A DNA stretch of 64,000 nt, from NCBI RefSeq assembly GCF_040958095.1, contig NC_091195.1:29751824-29815823 (forward strand), read 5' to 3'. Under the pieces are notes generated by a model, which saw nothing but the letters and a program-made list of their open reading frames with translations, was not told the DNA's origin and searched no databases. This document shows positions 1-9,814 of this stretch, one piece after another. The position numbers and the translations under genes are program-made. The first letter of the stretch is position 1. Each line of letters starts with the position of its first letter. Source of the stretch: Procambarus clarkii. Lineage: Eukaryota > Arthropoda > Malacostraca > Decapoda > Cambaridae.

Positions 1-2144
1 TGGGAGAAATTGTATTATTCACAGAAACATATTGGAGCCTGTCAGTAAGGTAGGATTTGAGGTATTGTAGGGAGTGTCCTCTGACTCCATAATGATGTAA
101 TTTAAGAAGAAGGTTTTGGTGGTTGACAGTGTCAAAAGCTTTACGCAGGTCCACAAACAACCCAACAGAGAACTCATTTTTATCAAGAGCTGTATGAATC
201 GAGTTAAGCATACTAATAAGTGCATCGTTAGTGCTTTTTTTGGGTCTGAAGCCATATTGGCAAGGGCTAAGTATATTGAGTTTGGCTAGATATGAGTAAA
301 GCTGCTTATAGATTAGTTTTTCAAAAATTTTTGACAAGTTTGGCAGGATAGATATAGGTCTGTAGTTGTTAACATCTGTGAGATTACCACATTTGTGGAC
401 AGGCGTTACTCTCGCTTTTTTTAGAATATCTGGGAAGGTTTGGAGTTCAAGTGACTTGTTGAAGAGCAAAGCAATAGCAGGGGCTAAAGATCTGGAGGCT
501 TTTTTGTAAATTAAAGTTGGTATCTCCTCAAGGGCACCAGACTTGGTTTTAAGGGAAAGGATTATCTCATTGACGTCAGTGGAATTAATAGGCTTTAGGT
601 ACAGAGACTGGATAGTTACCTGAAAGATAGTCATTAATGTCTGTACTGGAAGATGGAATATCATTTGCAAGGGATGAACCAATGGAAGAGAAGAACCTAT
701 TGAACTCAGTAGCAGAATCAGAGGCTGAAAGCTGACCATCGTTATTAGACAGGAGAGTCGGTTTGTTATTTAAAGACTTCTTTGATCCCAATATTTGAGA
801 AATTGTTCTCCAAGTTTGTTTAATGTTGCTCATTATTTGGGTAAATTTATCTTCGTAGTATTTAGTTTTGGCTCGTCTAATTATCTTAGACAGCAATAAT
901 GAGTAATTCTTTGAGAATTCTTTGGAGACAATTCCTAACCTATACTTCTTCTCAAGGTCATGTTTTTTATTAATAGATTTAAGTATTCCCTTTGTAGGCC
1001 AGGGATTGTTAAGCCTTTTGGTTGTGACTTGTTTTGTAAGCATAGGACAGTGGGTATTATAAAGGCTAAGAGTTTTTTGAAGAAAAGATTGTACTGCAAG
1101 GTTGATGTCCACTATGTTACCTAACTTGGACTCCCAGTTGACATTATCAGCAGCAGTTATAAAATTGTCTATAGCAGTTTCATTGTGCAGTCTAAAACGT
1201 ATCACTCTTGACTCAAGAGGTGGTTTGCTAATGTTAGTTAAGAGAAATGTGGGGTAATGATCTGTAGTGCTATCGGTGATTATACCTGAAGTAAGCGGAG
1301 AGGTTATGTTTGTCCAGATGTGATCGAGCGTCTTGGCAGTGCTATCAGTGATTCTAGTAGGTCTAGTGATTAAGGGTATGAGGAAGCAGGAATTCATACA
1401 GTTGAGGAAGCTAACAGCAGTGGGGTGTTCAGGCTCGCAGAGGTCAATATTAAAGTCCCCTGCGATAATTAGGTGGTTTTTGTTCAGTCTGTTATCAAGT
1501 ATTAGATTTCTAAGGTTTGAGTTGAATTCGGACACATCAGTGTTAGGAATTCTATAAACTGCACCCACAGTCAGGACAGACTCGGCACCCTTGACTCTGA
1601 AGCTGGCGAAGATATACTCCCCATAGCAGTCTCTGGTTCTAATTTCTTTTAAGCATGTTAGTTCTTGGTGGTAGTAAAGAGCAGTGCCACCACCTCTCTG
1701 AATTTGACGACAGTTGTGAATTGCTGAGTAGTTAGGCATGTTAAAGAGCTGAGTAGTATCCTCTTTCAACCATGTTTCAGTAAGTATAATAAAAGAGAAT
1801 TTGTTGTCAATAGCTTCAATCAAGGCACTAACATCATCGAAGTGTTTACCTAGGGATCTAACGTTCAAATTGATTACAGAGATATTGTGATTATGAGTTA
1901 ATACATTGTTTACATCATGTGCTGCAAAATATCTGCAATTTAGATCATTAAAGTGATAATTGTCATAGATAGTGGATAAGAGGTTAAGTTCAGGGTCTAT
2001 ACTTGTCTGCATAAAAAAAAGCTGATTGCAGGAAAAACAAGGGAAGAAAGGCAAATAACAAGGTAGAAATAAGCTATAAAATAGGGAAAAAGATGTACAC
2101 AATACAGAACAAAGCAAACTCAAAAGGGGCTTACAGGGGTACAA
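1..2144 (-). pseudogene. Family A ORF2: endonuclease plus partial reverse transcriptase
   Basis: Would nick target DNA and reverse transcribe its own RNA. The APE-type endonuclease shows the expected ordered motifs: NVRSLG, ILTETWL, GAVYR, GDFNIDL, DHIWTN and TDHYP. A linker follows, then the RT N-terminus. The open frame breaks near 600-610, just after the residues YLSGNYP. Copy 2 continues there with PQSLYLKPINS, so a small indel has shifted the frame; RT coding continues in another frame to the window edge. The plausible start is an internal methionine near 2010 (MQTSIDPEL), because the residues upstream are a hydrophobic run that looks like translated spacer. Non-functional as it stands. 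Confidence 0.88.
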
Positions 2145-2446
2145 TGGAGTAAGGGAGTATGGCTAGGCTAGGCAACCTAGGTAATAAATGAGATTAACGA
2201 AAAAACATATAAACATGACTATACAAAACACAAGATATAGAAATACAAAACAAAAATATAAACAAGACTAAGCAATACAAAAACAAATTGAGCAAAAATG
2301 AAAAATGAGGTAGATTGCTTACAAGTACTCTCAGGTACACTGTAAGTAACAATTTGCAATTTGAGATACAGGCAAAGCCAGGGGTACAATGGAGTAAGGG
2401 AGCATGGCGAGGCTAGGCAACCTAGGTAATAAATGGAATCAAAGAA
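2136..2446. repeat. 245-bp-spaced direct repeat in the family A ORF1-ORF2 spacer
   Basis: A block of about 64 bp beginning GGGGTACAATGGAGTAAGG occurs at 2136 and again at 2381, with only a few mismatches. The repeated block sits between the end of ORF1 (2662) and the endonuclease. One copy overlaps the open frame upstream of the presumed ORF2 methionine. It looks like a local duplication inside the element. Confidence 0.8.
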
Positions 2447-2661
2447 AAGTTGAATAATAAGCATAGGCAAATTTAAGCTAATGATTATTAATTATAAATA
2501 GTTCAGTTATGACTGTATAATTAATAAGACCTGAAGAACTATTTATGCACTCAATTAAAAAATTTCAGTAAATGACTAGTTAAGAGTAAGTTAAAAATTA
2601 AGTCAGAAAATGAAACAATGAGACTTAGGAAACCTAGCCCCACTAGTTGACAGGGGGTTAA

Positions 2662-3366
2662 TTAAGTTAATTCACTGGGAGTGATAATGAGCTGAGACAG
2701 ACCACATTGGGAGAGGAAAGCGTTGAGGTTCTCTTCTTTAGTAATAGTGAACATTTTGCCCTCTGCGGTTTTTCTCACCTTTATCAGTCCATCTCTAACG
2801 AAGCACTGATGAATCGCATCTGGGTTTTTTTGACGGATTTGACGCAGGCGGTAGAGGAGGTGCTGTCTGTTCCTAGTCAAGCACTCGTTAATGTATAATC
2901 CCGTCCGTTGGGCTACAGCTGTCCGGACTAGATTGGATTTCGTGAACTGGGAAGACAGCTTCAGGCGAATTTTCCGTTGGTTTTGACTTGATGGATTCTT
3001 TTTGCCTACTCTGTAGGCAGCAATAACGTCAGATTTGTTTAGAATGAGCTGCAATTTGTCTTTTATGAGATCCAGAGCTATTTCGACACAGTTTTCACCA
3101 TCATGTTCCACAGGTATATCTTGGGACGACACTATAACAGAGTCTAGCAGCTTTTGCTGGTCTTGTTCATCCTGGGAGACAGAACGCTGGGCTGAAAATG
3201 TACTGATACATGCAGTCATTTTGTTGAGGGCTTCCTCCTGTTTTTTAATGGCTTCATCAGTTTTCAGAAGGTTGCTGTCCTCACGGAGATCATTTAAATC
3301 ATGCTGTAGTTGGTCTTGGCTTGCCTTGCAGTTTCTAATTTCCTCGCGGAGGAGGGTTATTTCTTG
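2662..3366 (-). pseudogene. Family A ORF1 (coiled coil plus nucleic-acid-binding domain), 5' truncated
   Basis: The in-frame stop is at 2662. The first methionine gives 185 residues, but the same frame is open upstream to about 3366 and encodes a heptad-rich stretch (LLREEIRNC, LQHDLNDLRED) that looks like a coiled coil. Downstream is a basic region with YRVGKK, RKIRLKLSS and LYINECLTRNRQHLLYRLRQ, which resembles the C-terminal RNA-binding part of LINE ORF1 proteins of the coiled-coil type. No zinc knuckle is visible. It lies directly upstream of ORF2 on the same strand. The N-terminus is lost at the junction with the next LINE fragment. The family resemblance is judged by eye. Confidence 0.7.
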
Positions 3367-3836
3367 TTATTTATTTCTTTATTTCTTGGTTATTTCTTTC
3401 TATTTAGGTAAAGGTACATACATAGAGATTTTACAAAGTTTGTTGGCTTTATAGATAGAGCTAGTACATACAATGCCTAAAGCCACTATTACGCAAAGCG
3501 TTTCGGGCAGGAAAGAACACTAATGACTAAAGCTTAAAACTAATGGGTAAAAAGAAAAAAATGCGTTGAGTACAAATAAAAATAGAGGTAAAAGAGGGGG
3601 GAACATTGTTGAAAAAGCAGCACAAATACAATTACAAATCATTACAGAAAATTACATTCAAACAGCGTTGATTTGAAAAACAAAAAAAAAACAAAAAACA
3701 TACATGGGTTGACAATAGAGGGGTAAGGTAGGTTACTGGGAATTTATTAGGTATAGCTTCGTTTTTAACTTAAACTGGTTGAGAGAGTTACTGTCTTTAA
3801 CATGGTTGGGAAGGTCATTCCACATTCTGGGCCCCT
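3367..3836 (-). mobile_element. LINE family A, 3' fragment
   Basis: Starts with an A-rich, AATAA-type tail (seen as ttatttattt on the plus strand) and carries the conserved GCCACTA/TTTCGGGCA hairpin at 3481-3511. It ends with the last codons of ORF2 (3740-3836), matching the 3' ends of the copies at 13084 and 14132. The 5' end is cut at about 3836, where a family B tail begins. Its tail differs from the (ATCTGA)n tail of the other A copies, suggesting a separate subfamily. Confidence 0.82.
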
Positions 3837-5069
3837 TTATTTATTTATTTATTTATTTATTTATGCATATACAAGAATGTACATAAGGAATGTGAGGATA
3901 CAAATATGGTAATTACGGTCTTGTAAAGCCACTAGCACGCGCAGCGTTTCGGGCAGGTCCTTAACCTAAGAAAATTTTAAGGAGGTAAATACTTGCAAAA
4001 TTTATAGACAAAAAAATGATAACAGATTACATGGAATGAAAAAAAAAGATGAGAGAAAATTATAGGTACAGTATATTAAAGCACATAGCTAGCTATGATT
4101 GATTGCAATGACAGCTTAAAATGGTAGTTGACAACAAATTGGTAGGCACAATACAGCAGAAACAATATAAGATTGATTGCAATGACAGCTTGAATGGTAG
4201 TTGACAAAAATTGGTAGTCACAATACAGCATATGGCTAGCACATAAAAGAAGACAGCAATGAACACAATGATAAGGTTGTTTGATATTACATAAAAATTA
4301 GGAGATTGGGTAACACTAGGTACAGAGCAAATTTAAAGCTCAGTGTAGGAAACTAAATAGATGAAGTTAGGTACTTTTTGGTTTTGCTTTTAAATAAGGC
4401 AAAAGTTTTACAGTTTTTCAATTCACTAGGGAGTGAGTTCCATAGACTGGGTCCCTTAATTTGCATAGAGTGTTTACACAGATTAAGTTTGACCCTGGGG
4501 ATATCAAAGAGATATTTATTTCTGGTGTGGTGATAATGGGTCCTATTACATCTGTCCAGGGAGAGTTTCAGAGCATGGTTTGCATTTAAGAACAGGGTTT
4601 TGTAAATGTAGTTGACACAAGAGAATGTGTGGAGGGAGTTAATATTTAGCAAGTTTAGGGATTTAAACAAGGGAGCTGAGTGTTGTCTGAAAGCAGAGTT
4701 AGTTATTATTCTGATAGCAGATTTTTGCTGTGTGATGATGGGCTTAAGGTGGTTTGCAGTGGTAGACCCCCATGCACAGATACCATAATTAAGATAGGGG
4801 TAGATTAGTGCATAATATAGTGAGAGGAGAGCAGAGTTAGGAACATAATATCTGATTTAGGAGAGTATACCAACTGTCTTAGAGACTTTCTTAGTTATGT
4901 GTTGAATGTGGGTGCTGAAGTTGAGTCTCTTGTCTAGGAATAGGCCAAGAAACTTGCCATCATTTTTATTACTGATGTTAATGTTGTCTATCTGTAGCTG
5001 AATTGCATTTGATGATTTGCTTCCAAATAAGATGTAGTAAGTCTTTTCGATGTTTAATGTTAGTTTATA
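3837..5069 (-). mobile_element. LINE family B, copy 1 (3' UTR and RT C-terminus)
   Basis: Minus-strand fragment with a (TAAA)n tail at 3838-3865, the shared 3' hairpin at 3925-3957, a long 3' UTR, and RT C-terminal coding from about 4353 to 5069. The coding is broken into pieces but keeps recognisable blocks such as LNIEKTYYILFGSKS and KFLGLFLDKRLNFS. It is more diverged from the other B copies in the 3' UTR. It abuts the gag of element X at 5070 and probably inserted there. Confidence 0.85.
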
Positions 5070-5075
5070 GATAAT

Positions 5076-6383
5076 ATGCCAGATAATGTAGCACAGTATA
5101 TTAGAGGAAGGGTAGAGGTAAATTCTAAAATAGGGAATTTGGCCAAGATGGCAGAAAACTACCAGTTGGCGGGCAAAAGGCCCAATAAAAATAATTATAC
5201 CCCACAGAGTAGCAAAACTTATACCCACAGCCAGTCCAGACCAGCTCATTCTAACCCTTTAACTACTGCACCTTCTGTTTCAGACATAACTAACCCTGTT
5301 AAAGTGTCTAGCCCCACGGCACCTAAGGGTGAACCGAAGGGTAATTCTGTTCGTAATGTCTCTTCTCCCCGACGTATCTGTGGTCACTGTAAATATCCAA
5401 ACCACGTTATTAGCCGTTGTTGGCAACTGTACCCGGAAAAAAGACCCAATGCTCTAGTTGTGACACAGGGCTTGAGGCCTTCAGAAGGGTTAGGGAATAA
5501 GACCTCCAACCCACAGTGGTTGGACTTGCTTACCCCATTCTTATCGAAAGGGAGACTACCTTTGTCTGAGTGTTCTTCCTGGAAGGACGTGGTGATCTTC
5601 CGAGACACCGGTGCCATCCAGACTTGAATTTCAGAGAGTGCTTTGCAAGGTGCCAACACTCTCGACACTGGAGAGGTGGTACTGGTCGAGGGTGTCACTA
5701 GTGATACTCGAGCAGTACCCCTCCATAAGGTTACCCTGGAATCTGATTTCCACAAGGGTGTTTGTACAGTCAGAGTCACTTCATACCTACCTTTCCCTAA
5801 TGTTGATGTAATAGTTGGTAATGATTTAGCAGGGGATAAGGTAGGGGACTCCAGACTGCCTATTATGTTGCCTACCCCTAAGGTTTGCCAGGATCCACCC
5901 GCCGCAGAGGATAATGTTGTGTACCCTGCATGCGCAGTGACCAGGTCTATGGGACTTACATGTAAGGGCAGCCCTGTGCTTGCCAAGATGGTAAATCCCG
6001 AGGACACGAGGAACTTTCCGAGTGGTGAAAACCAAGTGGACCTCGCGGACACATTCTTGGCCCGACTCGATGACGTGGCCGAGGACATTGTGGAGAGCCT
6101 GCCACCGCCACCTACCGAGAGTAGTGGGGAGGTGGAGGAGAACACTGTTGAGCCTCGGCCAATGGCATCTGACCAAGGCCTAGATGCCTCCTTGAGTGAG
6201 TTACAGAAAGCTGACCCCACTCTTCCAGATTGTCATGAGACAGCCGTCTCTATGGAGGAAATTGTAGATGCAGCAACTGGGTACTACTACAATGATCGGA
6301 TTTTGATGAGAAAATGGAGACCATAGTGTGCTTCCTTGTCAAATGAGTGGGAGGTAGTTCACCAGGTTATGTTGCCGACCTGC
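5076..6383 (+). pseudogene. Element X gag C-terminus, aspartic protease and linker
   Basis: The frame opens inside gag and reaches a CCHC knuckle at about 5380-5424 (C-GH-C-KYPN-H-VISR-C). The retroviral-type protease follows, with its active-site DTGA at 5605-5616 and the flap/C-terminal block VDVIVGNDLAG near 5800-5835. The rest of the frame is a linker leading to the integrase HHCC region (ADPTLPDC, RILMRKWRP, EVVHQVMLP). An in-frame TGA at 5625 directly after the DTG motif and a TAG at 6324 interrupt otherwise continuous coding. A family B LINE cuts the integrase zinc-binding region at about 6384. The large antisense open frame here is a shadow. Confidence 0.85.
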
Positions 6384-7937
6384 TATTTATTTATTTATTT
6401 ATTTATTTATATATATACAAGAAGGTACATTGGGTTTGTGAGAATACATTGGATAGTACAGTATTTATATTCTTGTAAAGCCACTAGTACGCACAGCGTT
6501 TCGGGCAGGTCCTTAATCTAGCAGATAATTTTAAGTAGGTAATTTCAATCAGAATTGATAAATGATAAAGATACATTACAAGAGAAAAATGAGATGAGAG
6601 AGATAAGTAAGTATATTAAAGCACATTGTTATATTAAAGCTCTGATTGATTACATTGACAGCTTGATTAGTAATTTAAACAAGATTAATAGACACCATAC
6701 AGCAGATTGACAGCACATATAAGACAGCAATGATCACAATGGTAAAGATGTTCAGAATGGGTACATAAAGATTGGGAGACTGGGTAGCAAAAGATACAGA
6801 TAAACAAGATTTATAAACACCATACAACAGATTGGCAGCACATATAAGAAAACAGCAATGATCACAATGGTAAAGATGTTCAAATTGGAAACATAAAGGT
6901 TGGGAGATTGGGTAGCAATTGATACAGTGCAATTTTAAGGCAAAAAGTGAAAAACTAAGAAGATGAAATTAGGTACTTTTTAGTATTGATTTTGAATGAT
7001 GTAAAAGTTGGACAGCTTTTCAATTCAGTAGGGAGTGAGCTCCATAAACTGGGTCCCTTTATTTGCATAGAGTGTTTACACAGATTAAGTTTAACTCTGG
7101 GGATATCAAAGAGATATTTATTTCTGGTGTGGTGATAATGGGTCCTATTACATCTGTCCAGGAAGAGTTTCAGACAAGGATTTGCATTTAAGAACAGGGT
7201 TTTGTAAATGTAGTTGACACAAGAGAATTTGTGGAGTGAGATTATGTTTAGCATGTTTAGGGAGTTAAACAAGGGGGCTGTGTGTTGTCTGAAAGCAGAA
7301 TTTGATATTATTCTGATAGCAGATTTTTGCTGAATGATGATGGACTTGAGGTGGTTTGCAGTGGTTGAACCCCATGCACAGATACCATAGTTGAGATAGG
7401 GATAGATTAGTGCATAATATAGAGAGATGAGAGCAGAGTTAGGAACATAATATCTGATTTTGGAGAGTATACCAACTGTTTTAGAGACTTTCTTAGTTAT
7501 GTGTTGTATGTGGGTACTGAAGTTGAGTCTCTTGTCTAGGAATATGCCAAGAAACTTTCCATCATTTTTATTGCTAATGTTTACATTGTTAATCTGAAGC
7601 TGAATTGCATTTGTAGATTTGCTTCCAAATAGGATGTAGTAGGTCTTTTCTATGTTAAGTGTTAGTTTGTTGGTTGACATCCATAAGTGGACTTTTTTTA
7701 GTTCATTATTAACAACATCATTTAGTGTATGTGGGTTGGGGTTGGAGTAAATGAGGGTAGTATCATCAGCAAACAAAATAGGTTTCAGAATGTTAGAGAC
7801 ATTAGGCAGATCATTAATGTATATAAGAAATAGAAGAGGTCCCAAGATGCTGCCCTGTGGCACTCCAACGGTTATTGGTAGAATGGGAGAGATTATATTA
7901 TTGATGGCTACACATTGGTGTCTATCACTAAGATAGG
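6384..7937 (-). mobile_element. LINE family B, copy 2 inserted in the integrase of X
   Basis: 5'-truncated B copy with a (TAAA)n tail at about 6385-6410, the shared hairpin at 6477-6509, and a 3' UTR containing the family's 127-bp tandem duplication. The RT fragment (6955-7863, 302 residues) includes GVPQGSILG, the catalytic FADD box (LFADDTTL) and the C-terminal thumb region. The RT frame is intact from the 5' truncation point to its stop, so this copy is younger than X. No target duplication is evident. X coding resumes at about 7938. Confidence 0.9.
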
Positions 7938-9100
7938 ATAGAGAAAGAGTTTTGGCAGCTGCTCATGATGATCCTATGGGGGGGACATCAAGGTATTAAT
8001 ATTATGTATCACAAAATTTTAAGGTATTTTTTCTGGCCCAAGCTGAAAAGCGATGTGGCAAAATTTTGTAATGTATGTATTGTTGGTCAACTTGTTGGGA
8101 AACCAAACCAGACTCCACCTAAAGCTCCTCTAAGGCCTATTGTCGTGCCAGAGGAACCTTTTTCTCATGTGGTAATGGACTGTGTTGGTCCATTACCTAG
8201 AACTAAGTCTGGTAATATTTACCTAATCACGATGATGTGTATCACTACTCGTTACCAAGAGGCTTTTGCTGTAAGGAACATCTGAGCAAAGACTGTTGTT
8301 GCTCGTATGTTGCAATTTTTTTCCACTTTTGGACTGCCTCGGGTCGTGCAAACTGACAATGGTACTAACTTTAAGTCTGATATTTTTTAACAATTTTGTA
8401 AGGACCATGGAATAACTCATAAGGTTTCCAGCCCATAACATCCACAGAGTCAGGGGGTAATTGAACGTTTCCATCTAACTCTGAAGCAGATGTTGAAGAC
8501 ATCGTGTGAGAGTTCCCACACCTTCTGGGACGAGAATTTACGATATGTTTTGTTTGCGGCTAGAGAGGGATTACAAAATTCACTGGGTTGTTCTCCTTTT
8601 GAGTTAGTCTTTGGCCATAAAGTTCGTGGACCCTTGCAAATGTTACAGGAGAATCTGTTAGGTAACGTAACGTTAACCGAAGGTTCGGCTTTCTTTGCGC
8701 AACACCACCAGAGACTCAAGGACTGCAAGGCGGCGGCACTAAAGTATCTTGGGAAGGCCCAAGAAAAGATGAAGGAACGAAACGATGCTACGGCTAAGTG
8801 GCGGGTATTTCAGCCTGGCGACCCTGTCCTGGTATTAAAGCCTCGACTAGGGAACACTATGTCCCACAAGTATGATGGCCCCTACATTGTGACAGAAAAG
8901 ACTGGGGACCTCACGTACAAAGTGAGGCACTCTGACAAGCGTAACCAGGTAATGTTCGTACATGTAAATCGGCTGAAGAAGTTCCAGGGCCCTAGGCCCA
9001 TTGCACTAACCAATGTTTCCATTTCCAGTGAGGGAGGGGATGATTGTTCTGGGGACCCAACTAATCTCATTCTCAATAATTCTAGTTCTGTGAATGCTGT
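7938..9100 (+). pseudogene. Element X integrase
   Basis: Would insert the cDNA. Visible parts are the end of the HHCC zinc-binding domain (LRYFFWPKLK, FCNVC), then the DDE core: D in HVVMDCVGP (about 8180), D in VQTDNGT (about 8355) and E in GVIERFH (about 8462). A C-terminal domain with FQPGDPVLVLKP and KYDGPYIV follows. In-frame stops lie at 8283 (TGA), 8388 (TAA) and 8436 (TAA). A G-run near 7978 carries a one-base frameshift (HDDPMGG becomes out of frame with HQGIN). Coding runs into the Y insertion at 9100 and continues in the same phase at 23011 with the RT lead-in. Confidence 0.87.
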
Positions 9101-9271
9101 TGTTGGGATTGAGTACTACAGATGTTGGAGGTAGCATGTTTGGAGCAGATGCTCTTTTGTTTATGATCTTGTTAATAATATTTTATGTACCTGATAATGT
9201 TTTGTTGTTGTTACTGGCGGAGAATAAAAACCATGTGGACGAAGATTGTTTGTCTGACCAAAACCATAACA
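9101..9271 (+). repeat. 5' LTR of element Y
   Basis: 171 bp with TG...CA ends, matching the right LTR apart from two substitutions (T/C in the AATATTT stretch and G/T in CTGGCGGAG). An AATAAA signal lies inside (GAGAATAAAAACC). The left flank GCTGT repeats after the right LTR. Confidence 0.95.
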
Positions 9272-9292
9272 GTGGCGACGTCGAGAATTAAA
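9272..9292 (+). other. Putative primer binding site of element Y
   Basis: Directly after the LTR comes GTGGCGACGTCGAG. TGGCGAC-type sequences next to a gypsy LTR are usual for a tRNA primer site. The matching tRNA cannot be named without a tRNA set to compare. Confidence 0.55.
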
Positions 9293-9410
9293 CATCGCTG
9301 GCAGAGAGCCTGGGTACGAGACGTGGTGTGAGGATCAAGACAGTGCTGGGTACGTCGTGTGGACGAGTGGACGCTTCGCATATAACAGTGGAGTGTGCTA
9401 CACCGTGGCC

Positions 9411-9763
9411 ATGGCTACCATGTCAATCGAGCCGTTAAACACGGCCAAGATCTCGTTGGACCTGTGGCTCAGCCTGCTGGAAGCAAACTTTCAGTACCGG
9501 GAGATTAAGGAGGACGCCACCAAGAAAGCGGTACTCTTAGTTTCACTGGGTTCTGAAGCATATAGTGTTCTCGGAAATTTGTGTGCACCTGAGCTACCGC
9601 ACACGAAGACCTATGTAGACTTGATTGCTTTGCTTAAACGTCAGTATGTGGTGAAACCATCATATCACAGGAGTTTGATGGATTTCCAGAAGAGGACGAA
9701 AAAGCAGCAGGAATCCGTACAGGATTTATTTGCGGAATTGTAGGCTTTGGCTAACCACTGCAA
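9411..9763 (+). pseudogene. Element Y gag, N-terminal part
   Basis: The start is taken at ATG 9411 because it sits in a strong initiation context (GCCATGG); the frame is open 18 codons further upstream. The product (SLDLWLSLLEANF, KKAVLLVSLGSEAYSVL, YHRSLMDFQKRTKK, VQDLFAEL) resembles gypsy gag capsid regions with an LL...G helical pattern. An in-frame TAG at 9741 interrupts it, and coding continues as ALANHCNFGAQ into the retroposon insertion at 9779. It resumes at 12241 (LDGRVRDQLFMAV). Confidence 0.8.
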
Positions 9764-9774
9764 CTTCGGAGCAC

Positions 9775-9778
<4 letters not shown>

Positions 9779-9814
<36 letters not shown>

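Larger units (their letters stand above)
1..3366 (-). mobile_element. LINE family A, copy 1 (CR1/L2-like, cut by window edge)
   Basis: Non-LTR retrotransposon on the minus strand. From right to left it holds a coiled-coil/RNA-binding ORF1, a roughly 500-bp spacer, and an ORF2 with endonuclease and the start of reverse transcriptase. It runs off the left edge: base 1 matches position 15381 in copy 2 (14132-17257), so the missing part is the RT palm and 3' UTR. The 5' end is truncated inside the ORF1 coiled coil near 3366, where another A fragment is joined. ORF2 is closely similar to copy 2 at protein level, so the family was active fairly recently. CR1/L2/jockey-like assignment comes from ORF2 motifs; the exact clade is not settled. 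Confidence 0.9.

Noticed and set aside
5625..5627. TGA after the protease DTGA as programmed readthrough
   Set aside because: X carries at least six other in-frame stops, so simple decay is sufficient.
5384..6220. 278-residue open frame on the minus strand
   Set aside because: Exactly antisense to the gag/protease/linker of X, which has clear motifs; no recognisable domain of its own.
9779..9810. T-run as a transcription terminator
   Set aside because: It is the poly-A tail of an inserted retroposon, proven by the 15-bp target duplication.
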